Counted from the first letter of the stretch, positions 49,552 to 60,069 are shown. The stretch: 64,000 nt of DNA from Ancylobacter moscoviensis (GCF_007559435.1 NZ_VMBP01000002.1:434001-498000); one strand, 5' to 3'. A program made the numbers and translations. The notes: generated by a model not told the origin, from the letters alone.

Positions 49552-50075
49552 GGCGGCCCCGGCGGTTCGAGGGACGCCGCGGCTGGCGGCCGAGCACCTA
49601 CCAGTCGATCCTGGTCGCGGTGGTGCTGGTCGCGGGCGCGCTCGTCGTCGAGCGCTTCGTGCCGGCGCTCACCGGCTCCGTTCGGGTCGCGGACGGCGAC
49701 AGCCTGGAGATCGGCGGCGAACGGGTGCGGCTGGAAGGCATCGACGCGCCCGAGCTGCATCAGCAATGCGGGTCGCCGGACAAGCTCTGGCCGTGTGGCG
49801 AGCGGGCGCGGGCCGCCTTGCGGATGCTCGTCGCCAAGGGCGACGTGAAGTGTCGGCCGGTCGACGAGGACCGCTATGCCCGCGCGGTCTCTGTCTGCAC
49901 GGTCGACGGGCGCGACATCGGCGCGGCGCTGGTGAGCGACGGCTGGGCGGTGGCTCTGGGCCTTTCCTATGGGAGCGAGGAGCGCGCCGCGCGCCAGGCC
50001 GGACGCGGCATCTGGGCCGGGCCCTTCGAGCGGCCGGGGGAATGGCGCGCGCGCAATCCGCGTTCCGGCTCCTGA
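49548..50075 (+). CDS. Membrane-anchored thermonuclease-family (SNase-like) protein
   Basis: A 175-residue protein. After a basic N-terminus (RRPRRFEGRRGWR) there is one TM helix (ILVAVVLVAGALVV), then an SNase fold with VADGDSLEIGGERVRLEGIDAPE, seen in part as VRLEGIDAPE, and YARAVSVC, GLSYGSEERAARQAGRGIW. The Arg-Asp-Glu catalytic residues appear to be retained. It is predicted to act in the periplasm. The start is GTG 49548 with a GTGA overlap of cobT; no later Met gives the TM helix. Confidence 0.84.
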   Translation: MRRPRRFEGRRGWRPSTYQSILVAVVLVAGALVVERFVPALTGSVRVADGDSLEIGGERVRLEGIDAPELHQQCGSPDKLWPCGERARAALRMLVAKGDVKCRPVDEDRYARAVSVCTVDGRDIGAALVSDGWAVALGLSYGSEERAARQAGRGIWAGPFERPGEWRARNPRSGS

Positions 50076-50114
50076 GCGCTTCCGAAAGCGGCGGGTGCCG
50101 CCTATCTAAAGGCC

Positions 50115-50750
50115 ATGCCGCCGGAAAGCCTTGACGCCGTCCTTGCCGAAATCCGTGCCTGCCGCGCCTGCGTGGAGCATCCGCGCGGCAAGCCGCTGCC
50201 GCACGCGCCGCGCCCGGTGCTGCATGTCGGGCCAAAGGCGCGCATCCTCGTCGCCGGACAGGCGCCGGGCACGAAGGTGCATGCCTCCGGCCAGTCCTTC
50301 AACGATGCCTCCGGCGACCGGCTGCGGTCCTGGCTCGGCATCGACCGAGACACCTTCTATGACGAGGACCGGATCGCGGTCGCGGCCATGGGCTTCTGCT
50401 TTCCGGGGCAGGACGCCAAGGGCGGGGACCTGCCGCCACGCAAGGAATGCGCCGCGCTGTGGCACGACCGGCTGTTCGCGGCGCGCGCGCCCTTCGATCT
50501 CGTCGTCGCGGTGGGCGCGACCTCGCAAGCCTATCATCTCAAGCGGCTCGGGCTGGAACGCTTCGCCGGCGGAGGATTGACCGAGCGGGTGATGCGCTGG
50601 CGGGAGATCTGGGAGGCGCGCGAGAGCCCACGCATCCTCCCGCTGCCGCATCCCTCCTGGCGCAACACCGGCTGGCTGAAGCGCCATCCGTGGTTCGAGG
50701 CGGAGCTTCTGCCGGTGCTTAAGGCCGAGGTGGCGCGGCTGCTGGGATAG
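50115..50750 (+). CDS. Uracil-DNA glycosylase superfamily protein
   Basis: A 211-residue protein with a UDG fold. Motif 1 is VAGQAPGTKVHASGQSFND, the mid-domain has AAMGFCFPGQDAKGGDLPP, and motif 3 is LPHPSWRN. N-terminal cysteines (CRACVEH) may be part of an Fe-S site, but the full four-Cys family-4 set is not seen. It may remove deaminated bases, or belong to a UDG-like group without that activity. Convergent with the amino-acid transporter. Confidence 0.8.
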   Translation: MPPESLDAVLAEIRACRACVEHPRGKPLPHAPRPVLHVGPKARILVAGQAPGTKVHASGQSFNDASGDRLRSWLGIDRDTFYDEDRIAVAAMGFCFPGQDAKGGDLPPRKECAALWHDRLFAARAPFDLVVAVGATSQAYHLKRLGLERFAGGGLTERVMRWREIWEARESPRILPLPHPSWRNTGWLKRHPWFEAELLPVLKAEVARLLG

Positions 50751-50761
50751 GGGCGCCGGCC

Positions 50762-51511
50762 TCAGCGCGAGACCAGCATGTGCCGGTTCAGCCGCCGCTC
50801 CAGCACGTCCCACACCCGCCGCACGATCTCGACCATGATGAGGTAGAGCGCCGCCGCCCAGAGATAGACCTCCATGTCGTAGGAGCGGGAGAAGGCGAGG
50901 CGGGTGACGCCCATCAGGTCGTAGACGGTGATGACCGAGGCGATGGCGCTCGACTTGATCATCAGTACCAGCTCGTTGCCGAGCGGGCGCAGCCCGACCG
51001 CGAAAGCCTGCGGCAGAACCACCTTGCGATAGGCGAGGACGCGCGAGAGGCCGAGCGATTGCGCCGCCTCCATCTGCCCGGCGGGCAGGCTCTGTATGCC
51101 GCCGCGCAGGATCTCCGACTGGTAGGCGGCGGTGTTCAGCGTGAAGGTGAAGAGCGCGCAGTTGAAGGCGTCGCGGAAGAACCACCACAGGCCGATGTCG
51201 GTGAGCTGCTCGCGGAACTGGCCGGCGCCGTAATAGATGAGGAAGGTCTGCGCCAGCAGCGGCGTGCCGCGGAAGAAATAGGAATAGACGAAGGAGGCGC
51301 GCGCGAGGAACTTGCCGCCTTCCACCCGCGCCACGGCGAGCGGCAGGGCGAGCAGCGCGCCGAGGAACACCGACAGCACGACCAGCTTCAGCGTCACCCA
51401 CACGCCGTCGAGAAAGCGCAGGCCGTAGCGGTCCATGAGGTCTGCGTTGAGACCGATGAAGCCCATCACCGAGAGGAAGCCGGAACCGATGGCGTCGAGG
51501 ATCGCCTGCAT
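50762..51511 (-). CDS. Polar amino-acid ABC transporter permease (HisM-like)
   Basis: A 249-residue permease with GVWVTLKLVVLSVFLGALLALPL, quoted in part as TLKLVVLSVFLGALLALPL, YSYFFRGTPLLAQTFLIYYG and the coupling loop GQMEAAQSLGLSRVLAYRKV, followed by LPQAFAVGLRPLGNELV. It belongs to the HisMQ type. Its start overlaps the upstream permease stop (TGATG). No ATPase gene is in this operon. Confidence 0.92.
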   Translation of the reverse strand: MQAILDAIGSGFLSVMGFIGLNADLMDRYGLRFLDGVWVTLKLVVLSVFLGALLALPLAVARVEGGKFLARASFVYSYFFRGTPLLAQTFLIYYGAGQFREQLTDIGLWWFFRDAFNCALFTFTLNTAAYQSEILRGGIQSLPAGQMEAAQSLGLSRVLAYRKVVLPQAFAVGLRPLGNELVLMIKSSAIASVITVYDLMGVTRLAFSRSYDMEVYLWAAALYLIMVEIVRRVWDVLERRLNRHMLVSR

Positions 51512-52233
51512 CAGTGGCCTCCCACGCGCTTGAAGCCGCGCGCCGCCCGATTCTCCAGCTTGGTGAAGATGGCGCTCGAGACGCCGGAGAACACCAGATA
51601 GATCAGGCAGGCCACGAGGTAGAAGAAGAAGGGCTGCTTGGTCACGCCGACGGCGATGGCGGTCTGGCGCATCAGGTCGCTGATGGCGATGACCGAGACC
51701 AGCGACGTGTCCTTCAGGAGCACCATCCAGTTGTTGGACAGGCCCGGCAGGGCGACGCGCCAGAGCTGCGGGAAGGTGACGAGGCGGAAGGTGCTCCAGC
51801 CCGACAGTCCGAGCGCGGATGCCGCTTCCTTCTGTCCTCTCGGCACGGCGCGGATGGCGGCGAGCAGCACCTCGCTGGAGAAGGCGCCGAGCACGAGCCC
51901 CAGCGCCACCACGCCGGCGACGAACTGGTTCACCTCGATATTGGCGTCGGGCACCAGGTAGTTGGCGATGCGGGTGAGCAGCATCTGCCCGCCGTAATAG
52001 ACGATGAACAGCGTCAGCAGTTCGGGCAGGCCGCGGAACACGGTGGTGTAGAGATTGCCCAGCCCCCTCAGCACCGGCGAGTGCGAATCCTTCGCCAGCG
52101 CGATGAGCAGCCCGATGGTGATGCCCACGGGCAAGGTGGCCAGCGCGAGCTCGATGGTGAGCAGCGCGCCTCGGGCGATTTCGTCTCCCCAGCCGTCAGG
52201 GCCGAAGGAGAGCAGGCTGAGCAGATCCAGCAT
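51511..52233 (-). CDS. Polar amino-acid ABC transporter permease (HisQ-like)
   Basis: A HisQ/ArtQ-type permease with ALLTIELALATLPVGITIGL, VFRGLPELLTLFIVYYGGQ and the EAA-type loop GQKEAASALGLSGWSTFRLV. ATG 52233 (240 residues) has GGAG upstream; ATG 52254 adds seven residues. It pairs with the downstream permease to form the channel for the binding protein at 52313. Confidence 0.92.
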   Translation of the reverse strand: MLDLLSLLSFGPDGWGDEIARGALLTIELALATLPVGITIGLLIALAKDSHSPVLRGLGNLYTTVFRGLPELLTLFIVYYGGQMLLTRIANYLVPDANIEVNQFVAGVVALGLVLGAFSSEVLLAAIRAVPRGQKEAASALGLSGWSTFRLVTFPQLWRVALPGLSNNWMVLLKDTSLVSVIAISDLMRQTAIAVGVTKQPFFFYLVACLIYLVFSGVSSAIFTKLENRAARGFKRVGGH

Positions 52234-52312
52234 GATGAGCGGGACGCTCCACATCGGCAGGAAAACGGCGCCGTTCCGGCAGACTCACCGGAACGGCGTT
52301 GCGGAGCGTGCG

Positions 52313-53089
52313 TCAATAGACGCTGAACGGGAAGTACTTGTCGTTGATCTTCTTGTAGGTACCGTCGGCGAGGATCTCCTCGATGGCCTTGTTGAAGAGC
52401 GCGACGAGGTCCGGATCGTCCTTGCGGATGCCGACGCCGACACCCTCGCCGAAATATTTCGGATCCTTGTATTCGGCGCCGGTGAACTTGCAGCACTCGC
52501 CGCCCTTCGACTTCAGCCAGTCCAGCTCGACCACCTTATCGGACAGCAGGGCGTCGATGCGGCCATTGGCGAGGTCGAGATGGGTGTCGTCGATGGTGGC
52601 GTAGAGCTTCACCTGCGCGCCGGCCTTGCCGTAGACGTCCTCGAGATAGTTCGAGTGGATGGTCGAGCTCTGCGCGCCGAGCGCCTTGCCCTTGAGCGAT
52701 TCCGGCGAGGTGTCGGTGATGGTCGAGCCCTTCTGGACCACGAAGGTCGCCGGCGTGTTGTAATATTTGTTCGAGAAGCTGATCTGCTTCTTGCGTTCCT
52801 CGGTGATCGACATCGAGGCGACGATGGCGTCGTATTTGCCGGCGAGGAGTGCGGGAATGATGCCGTCCCAGTCCTGCGCGACGAAGGTGCAGGTGACCTT
52901 GGCCTTCTCGCAGAGCGCCTTGGCGATGTCGATGTCGAAGCCCTTGAGCTCGCCGTTCTCCAGATAGTTGAAGGGTGGGTAGGCGCCTTCGGTGCCGATG
53001 CGGACGGTCTTCCACTCCTTTGCGGAAGCGCCGCCCAGCGTGGCCGCGACGAGAATGGCCGCGGTGGCCAGGCGAGTGACAAGGCTCAT
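52313..53089 (-). CDS. Periplasmic cationic amino-acid-binding protein (HisJ/ArgT-like)
   Basis: A 258-residue binding protein. The signal peptide ends GGASA/KEW. Ligand-domain features include RIGTEGAYPPFNYLE, GFDIDIAKALCEK, DWDGIIPALLAGKYDAIV, ASMSITEERKK and GVGVGIRKDDPDL. The pattern matches lysine/arginine/ornithine/histidine-binding proteins. ATG 53089 has AGAGGGGAA upstream. It is first in the operon; the ATPase must be encoded elsewhere. Confidence 0.92.
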   Translation of the reverse strand: MSLVTRLATAAILVAATLGGASAKEWKTVRIGTEGAYPPFNYLENGELKGFDIDIAKALCEKAKVTCTFVAQDWDGIIPALLAGKYDAIVASMSITEERKKQISFSNKYYNTPATFVVQKGSTITDTSPESLKGKALGAQSSTIHSNYLEDVYGKAGAQVKLYATIDDTHLDLANGRIDALLSDKVVELDWLKSKGGECCKFTGAEYKDPKYFGEGVGVGIRKDDPDLVALFNKAIEEILADGTYKKINDKYFPFSVY

Positions 53090-53330
53090 TCTGTTCCCCT
53101 CTGGAAGGTTGTCATGCCGGGTGATGTTTTTGTTCCGGCAACCCATGCTGGCACTATTTCGAAACGTTGCGCAACGGGGGGTGCCGCAATCGTGGTCAGG
53201 ATGTCGATCTGATTTATTTATGGGCAGAGCATCATCATCAGTACCGCCGATCGGGCCACGGCGCGGGACGGGTTGACGCTGTGGCCGAGCTGGTGTCTCA
53301 CCTGCCCACGTCATTCAGGAGGAGCGTGAC

Positions 53331-54509
53331 ATGGCGACCGCAGACGATGTGAAGGCAAGGCTGGCGCAGGTCTCCGCGCCGGACGGGCGACCGGTCACGC
53401 AGACCGGGGCCCTCTCCGAAATCCTCGTCTCGGACGGCAAGGTCTATATGTCGATCACCGTCGACGCGGCGGAAGCGCAGGCCTGGGAGCCGGTGCGCGC
53501 GGCGGTGGAGCGCACCGTGCGTGGCACACCGGGCGTGACCTCGGCGCTGGTGGCGCTGACCGCCGAGCGCAAGGCGGGTTCCGCCCCCGCCGGAGGCGCG
53601 CAGCCGGTGCGTGTCTCGGGGCAGGGGGGACATTCCCATGCCGGGCACTCTCATGCCGGCCACGGCCATCCCCAGCCCCCCGCCGATCCGCAGAAGGAAT
53701 CGCCGGGCCTGCCGGGCGTCGGAGCGATCATCGCCGTGGCTTCCGGCAAGGGTGGCGTCGGCAAGTCGACGCTGGCGGCCAATCTTGCACTGGGCCTCGC
53801 CTCCTTCGGCCTCAAGGTCGGCCTGCTCGACGCCGACATCTACGGCCCGTCCGTGCCGCGCCTGATGGGCCTGAAGGGGCGGCCCGAGGTGCAGGGCCGG
53901 ATGATCACGCCCATGCAGGCTTTCGGGCTCAAGGTGATGTCCATCGGGTTCCTCGTGGAGGAGGAGACGCCGATGATCTGGCGCGGGCCGATGGTGATGT
54001 CGGCGATCAGCCAGATGCTCAAGGAGGTCAACTGGGCGCCGCTCGACATCCTCGTCGTCGACATGCCGCCCGGTACCGGCGACGCACAGCTCACCATGGC
54101 GCAGCAGGTGCCGCTGGCCGGCGCGGTCATCGTCTCGACGCCGCAGGACCTCGCGCTCATCGACGCGCGGCGCGGCATCGCCATGTTCGAGAAGGTCAAC
54201 GTGCCGGTGCTCGGCATCGTCGAGAACATGAGCTACTTCCTGTGCCCGCACTGCGGTGGCCGCTCCGACATCTTCGGCCATGGCGGCGCGCGGCACGAAG
54301 CCCAGCGCTTCAATGTGCCCTTCCTCGGCGAGGTGCCGCTGCACCTGTCGATCCGCGAGACCTCCGACGCCGGCCTGCCGATCGTTGCGACGCGCCCGGA
54401 CAGCCACGAGGCGCAGATCTACCGCGACATCGCCAATTCGGTGCGCGAGGCGCTCGCCGGTCGCCGTGGTACGGCGCGGCCGGCTCCCCGCATCGTGATG
54501 GAGGGGTGA
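53331..54509 (+). CDS. Mrp/ApbC-type Fe-S cluster carrier ATPase with His-rich linker
   Basis: A 392-residue P-loop protein. Residues about 1-80 form a DUF59/MIP18-like domain. Residues 101-113 are a His-rich linker, HSHAGHSHAGHGH, with six His. The ATPase has deviant Walker A SGKGGVGKST (138-147), DADIYGPSVPRL, VVDMPPGTGDAQL and the Fe-S Cys pair CPHC (305, 308). It transfers clusters to apo-proteins in the cytosol. GGAGGAG precedes ATG 53331. Confidence 0.93.
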   Translation: MATADDVKARLAQVSAPDGRPVTQTGALSEILVSDGKVYMSITVDAAEAQAWEPVRAAVERTVRGTPGVTSALVALTAERKAGSAPAGGAQPVRVSGQGGHSHAGHSHAGHGHPQPPADPQKESPGLPGVGAIIAVASGKGGVGKSTLAANLALGLASFGLKVGLLDADIYGPSVPRLMGLKGRPEVQGRMITPMQAFGLKVMSIGFLVEEETPMIWRGPMVMSAISQMLKEVNWAPLDILVVDMPPGTGDAQLTMAQQVPLAGAVIVSTPQDLALIDARRGIAMFEKVNVPVLGIVENMSYFLCPHCGGRSDIFGHGGARHEAQRFNVPFLGEVPLHLSIRETSDAGLPIVATRPDSHEAQIYRDIANSVREALAGRRGTARPAPRIVMEG

Positions 54510-54516
54510 GGGGCGT

Positions 54517-55344
54517 TCAGTCCCGTTCCTCGGCGGGAGGAAAGAAAGCCCCGATCTCCGCGAAGCCCATGACGTCGCCGGTGAAGTCGAAGCGTCCCTC
54601 CCGCTGCATGGTCTGCGCCGCGCGAGCGACGCTACCATAGGCGAGGCGGGCGAGGCTGGAGCCGATGCTGATGCGCCGGACCCCGGCGGCGGCGAGTTCG
54701 TCCCGGGTGAAGCGCACCCCGCCGATGCCGATGACGACGTTCACCGGCCGGGACACCGACGAACAGACGGTCCGCACGGCGTCGAGATCGGGCAGGCCGG
54801 GAGCGTAGAGCACATCGGCTCCGGCCGCTTCGAAGCTCTGGAGCCGCCGGATCGTGTCGTCGAGATCGGCCCGGCCCCACAGAAAGTTCTCGGCACGCGC
54901 CGTGAGGACGAAATCGCCCGGCAGGCCGCGGCGGGCTTCCACGGCGGCGTGAATGCGCTCCAATGCAAGGAACGGATCGTAGATCGGCGCATCGGCGCGT
55001 CCGGTGTGATCCTCGATCGAGCCGCCCGCCAACCCTATGGCGGCCGCGGCGCGAATGGTCTCGGCAACCGCCTCGGGGCTGTCGCCGAAGCCGTTTTCGA
55101 GATCGGCCGAGACGGGCAGCGGGGTCGCCCCGACGATGAGCGCGCAATGGGCGAGCACGTCCGCCCGGGTAGCGCCGCCATCGCGCACGCCGCGTGAGAA
55201 AGCCATGCCGGCGCTGGTGGTGGCGAGCGCCGGGAAGCCCGAGCCGGCGAGGATGCGGGCCGTGCCGACGTCCCATGGATTAGGCAGAATGAATGCGCCG
55301 GGCCCTTCATGCAGTGCCCGAAAACGGGCGGTCTTGTCGTTCAT
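54517..55344 (-). CDS. Isocitrate lyase/PEP mutase superfamily protein
   Basis: A 275-residue TIM-barrel protein with PNPWDVGTARILAGSGFPAL, TTSAGMAFSRGV, VSADLENGFGD with metal-binding Asp/Glu, GGSIEDHTG, LTARAENFLWG and ADVLYAPGLPD. The usual isocitrate-lyase KKCGH cysteine loop is absent, so it belongs to the carboxyphosphonoenolpyruvate-mutase-like group often called oxaloacetate decarboxylase-like or PEP-mutase-like. Reaction unknown. Confidence 0.85.
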   Translation of the reverse strand: MNDKTARFRALHEGPGAFILPNPWDVGTARILAGSGFPALATTSAGMAFSRGVRDGGATRADVLAHCALIVGATPLPVSADLENGFGDSPEAVAETIRAAAAIGLAGGSIEDHTGRADAPIYDPFLALERIHAAVEARRGLPGDFVLTARAENFLWGRADLDDTIRRLQSFEAAGADVLYAPGLPDLDAVRTVCSSVSRPVNVVIGIGGVRFTRDELAAAGVRRISIGSSLARLAYGSVARAAQTMQREGRFDFTGDVMGFAEIGAFFPPAEERD

Positions 55345-55601
55345 TCGGGGAGCCTCCGCAACGATGTGGGCAGGTTAACCGCGAAAGAGAACAAATCAAG
55401 AACATATGGGGCGGCCGCACAACCGAAAGTGGTTCCCGCGCCGTCTGTGGTCCGTTGCCGCCTGACCATTGCCGGCAAGGCTCCCAGCCTTGGCCAAAAG
55501 ACGCACCCGGGCGGCAGTTGCGCGGTTCCAAAGCCTGACGTACGTCTAGGAAAACAAGCAATTCGTGTGCGGAGCGCGCAAATGCGCCAACCGCGCCGTG
55601 A

Positions 55602-56720
<1,119 letters not shown>

Positions 56721-56743
56721 GGCGGAGCGCCTTCTGATCGAAC

Positions 56744-56777
56744 ACGATGCCCGGGCCGGTCCCGGGCATCGTCGTTT
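56744..56777 (+). terminator. Intercistronic hairpin between TRAP binding-protein genes 1 and 2
   Basis: A perfect 12-bp stem, ACGATGCCCGGG (56744-56755) and its complement (56761-56772), with loop CCGGT, followed by CGTTTCGG. It probably terminates part of the transcripts or protects the 3' end of the first gene's mRNA, making copy 1 more abundant. Confidence 0.7.
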
Positions 56778-56842
56778 CGGGACGGCCGCATGACCTTCGG
56801 CGAGGTTGCATCGGCCAGTGCGAAGTGACAGGAAGTGCCGCT

Positions 56843-57985
56843 ATGAAACGCATTCCGGCCTCAGGCCATTCCGCCGATGCGACGCCCGGGCGTCGCGACA
56901 TTCTCCGTACCGCCGGCGCCGGGCTTGCCGCCGGTGTGGCGAGCGTCGGGCTCGCCGCGCCGGCCATCGCGCAGAACGCGCCGCAGGTGCGCTGGCGCCT
57001 CACCTCCAGCGTGCCGAAGGTGCTGGACGCGATCTTCGGTGCCAACGAGCTGGTGTCGAAATATGTGAGCGAGGCGACCGAGGGCCGCTTCGTGATCCAG
57101 AACTACGCGGCCGGCGAGATCGTGCCGGGCCTGCAGGCGCTCGACGCGGTGCAGAACGGCACGGTCGAGGTCGCTCAGACGCCGCTCTACTACTATCTCG
57201 GCAAGGATCCGTCCTTCGCCTGCTTCACCACCATGCCGTTCGGGCTCAACGCCCGCCAGCAGAACGCCTGGTTCTACCATGGCGGCGGTCGCGAGCTGCA
57301 GGACGAGTTCCTCGCCAAGTACAACCTCGTAGGCTTCCTCGGCGGCAATACCGGCACGCAGATGGGCGGCTGGTTCCGCAAGGAGGTGAAGGACCTCGCC
57401 GACTTCAAGGGGCTGAAGTTCCGCATCGGCGGCATCGCCGGGCAGGTGGTGGCGAAGCTCGGCGTGGTGCCGCAGCAGATCGCGCCGGGCGACATCTACG
57501 CCGCGCTGGAGAAGGGCACCATCGACGCCTGCGAGTGGGTGGGCCCCTATGACGACGAGAAGCTCGGCTTCGTGCGGGTGGCGCCCTATTACTACTATCC
57601 CGGCTGGTGGGACGGCGGGCCGACCATGAACGTCGTGGTCAACCGCTCCAAGTGGAACGACCTGCCGAAAGCCTATCAGGCGATCTTCGAGGCGGCTGTC
57701 GCCTATGCCAATGCGGACATGCTGGCGAAGTACGACGCCTACAATCCGGCGGCGCTGCGCCGGCTGGTGGCGGCGGGCGCGCAGCTCAAGCCCTTCCCGC
57801 AGAGCTTCCTCGACGCCGCCTGGACCGCCTCGAACGAGCTGGTGGCCGAGATCGGCGCGAAGAATGCCGGCTTCAAGAAGATCATGGATTCGCTGATCGC
57901 CTTCCGCAACGAGGAGTACCTGTGGTGGCAGGTCGGCGAATACCCCTATGACGGCTACATGATCCGTGCCCGCTCCCGTGGCTGA
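56843..57985 (+). CDS. TRAP-type periplasmic binding protein 2
   Basis: A 380-residue paralogue of its neighbours. Tat signal GRRDILRTAGAG with cleavage after AIAQ. It has the same landmarks, GTQMGGW, LKFRIGG, DACEWVGPYDDEK and GWWDGGP. The Glu of the last segment in copy 1 (WWEGG) is Asp here, a possible change in cation or ligand contact. The start ATG 56843 follows AGGAAG by 7 bases, and earlier in-frame starts lie in the hairpin. Confidence 0.88.
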   Translation: MKRIPASGHSADATPGRRDILRTAGAGLAAGVASVGLAAPAIAQNAPQVRWRLTSSVPKVLDAIFGANELVSKYVSEATEGRFVIQNYAAGEIVPGLQALDAVQNGTVEVAQTPLYYYLGKDPSFACFTTMPFGLNARQQNAWFYHGGGRELQDEFLAKYNLVGFLGGNTGTQMGGWFRKEVKDLADFKGLKFRIGGIAGQVVAKLGVVPQQIAPGDIYAALEKGTIDACEWVGPYDDEKLGFVRVAPYYYYPGWWDGGPTMNVVVNRSKWNDLPKAYQAIFEAAVAYANADMLAKYDAYNPAALRRLVAAGAQLKPFPQSFLDAAWTASNELVAEIGAKNAGFKKIMDSLIAFRNEEYLWWQVGEYPYDGYMIRARSRG

Positions 57986-58022
57986 GAACGCGGCGACCGA
58001 ACCAATGCAAAGGGAAATGCCT

Positions 58023-59135
58023 ATGTCGACGCCGGTCTCGGCCCCGACCTCCCGCCGCCGGCTGCTGAAGGGCGCCGGCCTCGCCGCCGCCGCGAGCGCC
58101 ATCGCCGCGCCAGCCGTCGCCCAGACCGCCCCGCAGACACGCTGGCGGCTGACGTCGAGCTACCCGAAGTCGCTCGACACCATCTACGGCTCCTCGCTGC
58201 TGCTGGCGAAATATGTGGGCGAGGCGACCGACGGGCGCTTCACCATCGATGTCTTCGCGCCGGGCGAGATCGTGCCGGGCCTTCAGGCCTTCGACGCGGT
58301 GCAGAACCGCACCGTCGAGCTCGCCCAGACCGCGCTCTACTACTACATCGGCAAGAACCCGGCCTTCGCGCCCTTCACCACCATGCCGTTCGGGCTCAAC
58401 GCCCGCCAGCAGACCGCGTGGCTTTATCACGGTGGCGGACTGGAATTGCAGAACGCCTTCCTCGCCAAGAGCGGCGTCATCGGCTTTGCCGGTGGCAATA
58501 CGGGCGCGCAGATGGGCGGCTGGTTCCGCAAGGAAATCAAGGGCATCGCCGACATCAAGGGGCTGAAGATGCGCCTGCCGGGCATCGCCGGTCAGGTGCT
58601 GGCGCGCCTCGGGCTGGTGCCGCAGAACCTCGCCGGCGGCGACATCTATCCGGCGCTGGAGAAGGGCACCATCGACGCCGCCGAGTTCGTCGGCCCGGTC
58701 GACGACGAGAAGCTCGGCTTCAACCGGGTGGCGCCCTATTACTACTATCCCGGCTGGTGGGAAGGTGGGCCGACCATCCATTTCGTCGCCAATCTTCAGG
58801 CATGGAACGAGCTGCCCAAGCCCTACAAGGCGGCCTTCGAGGCGGCGGCGGCCTATGCCAATGCGGACATGCTGGCCAAGTATGATGCCCGCAATCCGGG
58901 CGCGCTGCGCCGGCTGGTGGCAGGCGGCGCGCAACTCCGCGCCTTCCCGCAGGAGGTGATGGACGCCGCCTATGCCGAGAACTCCGCGCTGATGGCCGAG
59001 ATCTCCGCCAAGAACGCGGACTTCAAGACGATCTACGATTCGATGCTCGCCTTCCGCAACGAGGAGTACCTGTGGTGGCAAGTCGGCGAGTATCCCTATG
59101 ACGGCTACATGATCCGCGCCCGCACGCGCGGCTGA
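58023..59135 (+). CDS. TRAP-type periplasmic binding protein 3
   Basis: A 370-residue paralogue with Tat signal SRRRLLKGAGL and cleavage after AVAQ. GAQMGGW and LKMRLPG are present, but the EW-IGPY motif of copies 1 and 2 is EFVGPVDDEK (Glu221-Phe222), replacing the ligand-side Trp and Tyr. This suggests different ligand preference. AAGGGAA lies upstream of ATG 58023. Convergent with the EamA gene. Confidence 0.88.
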   Translation: MSTPVSAPTSRRRLLKGAGLAAAASAIAAPAVAQTAPQTRWRLTSSYPKSLDTIYGSSLLLAKYVGEATDGRFTIDVFAPGEIVPGLQAFDAVQNRTVELAQTALYYYIGKNPAFAPFTTMPFGLNARQQTAWLYHGGGLELQNAFLAKSGVIGFAGGNTGAQMGGWFRKEIKGIADIKGLKMRLPGIAGQVLARLGLVPQNLAGGDIYPALEKGTIDAAEFVGPVDDEKLGFNRVAPYYYYPGWWEGGPTIHFVANLQAWNELPKPYKAAFEAAAAYANADMLAKYDARNPGALRRLVAGGAQLRAFPQEVMDAAYAENSALMAEISAKNADFKTIYDSMLAFRNEEYLWWQVGEYPYDGYMIRARTRG

Positions 59136-59157
59136 GTCCGGGGGCGTGGCGAGGCCG

Positions 59158-60069
59158 CTAGGCGGCCTTGCGCGGCTCGTCCCGGGACGCCAGCGGCGCC
59201 GGCTTCGGCGCGCTCATGTGGTGGTGCATGGTGTAGAGCCCGGCGGCCATGATCAGCGCCATGCCGGCGATCGAGACGAGGTCCGGCATGTTGTGGAACA
59301 CCACGGCGCTCAGCCCGACCGAGCACACCACGGCGGCGTAGCGGAACGGCGCGATGGTCGATGGATCGGTGCCACGGAACGCCGCGATGGTCAGCAGGTG
59401 GCCACCGATCAGCGACAGGCTGCCGCCGAACAGATAGGCGAGGGTGGTGAGGTCCAGCGGGTTCCACTGTTCCACGGTGCTGCCCGCGAAGCCGAATCCC
59501 ATGCCGACCATCGCCGTGGCGAAGGTGACGACGAGGGTCGGCACATGCGCGCCGATGCGGCCGGTGATGAAATCGCGGAAGGCGATGAGGAAAGCGACCG
59601 CGAGGGGCAGCAGTGCCATCGAGTCGAAGGCCGAGGTGCCTGGCTTCACGATCATGCCCACGCCGACGAAGCCGACGATCACCGCCGTCCAGTAACGCCA
59701 GCTGATATGGGCACGGAAGAAGAGCACGGCGGCCGCCATGGTGGCGAGCGGGGCCACTTGCAGGATGGCGGTGGCATCGGCGATCGACATGACGGTGATC
59801 GCGGTGATGAACAGCATCGCCACGCAGGCCTCGGCGCCGGCGCGCATCAGGACCCGGCCGTCGATGGCATGGCGTATTGCCGCGAGATGGCCCTTCCAGC
59901 CGAGCAGGGCGAGCAGCAGCAGCGCCGCCATGATGCCGCGCACGGCGAGGATCTCGGAGGGCGGGATGTGCTGGAGCGCAAGCTTGGAGAAGGCGTCGTT
60001 GGTCGCGAAGATCGACGAGCCGGCGATCATCAGCAGGATGCCGCGACGATTGGCGTTGGGGGCATGCAT
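59158..60069 (-). CDS. EamA/DMT-family transporter
   Basis: A 303-residue ten-TM drug/metabolite transporter made of two EamA repeats, starting RRGILLMIAGSSIFATNDAF, and with LLALLGWKGHL, APLATMAAAVLFF and FAGSTVEQW. Such proteins are exporters of amino acids, metabolites or drugs. Substrate not assignable. Convergent with the third binding-protein gene; a short 7-bp hairpin AGGCCGC-TAG-GCGGCCT overlaps its stop. Confidence 0.88.
   Translation of the reverse strand: MHAPNANRRGILLMIAGSSIFATNDAFSKLALQHIPPSEILAVRGIMAALLLLALLGWKGHLAAIRHAIDGRVLMRAGAEACVAMLFITAITVMSIADATAILQVAPLATMAAAVLFFRAHISWRYWTAVIVGFVGVGMIVKPGTSAFDSMALLPLAVAFLIAFRDFITGRIGAHVPTLVVTFATAMVGMGFGFAGSTVEQWNPLDLTTLAYLFGGSLSLIGGHLLTIAAFRGTDPSTIAPFRYAAVVCSVGLSAVVFHNMPDLVSIAGMALIMAAGLYTMHHHMSAPKPAPLASRDEPRKAA

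Noticed and set aside
59152-59168. Hairpin AGGCCGC-TAG-GCGGCCT as a terminator
   Set aside because: It overlaps the stop codon of the EamA gene, is only 7 bp and has no T-run, so I mention it in the gene entry only.
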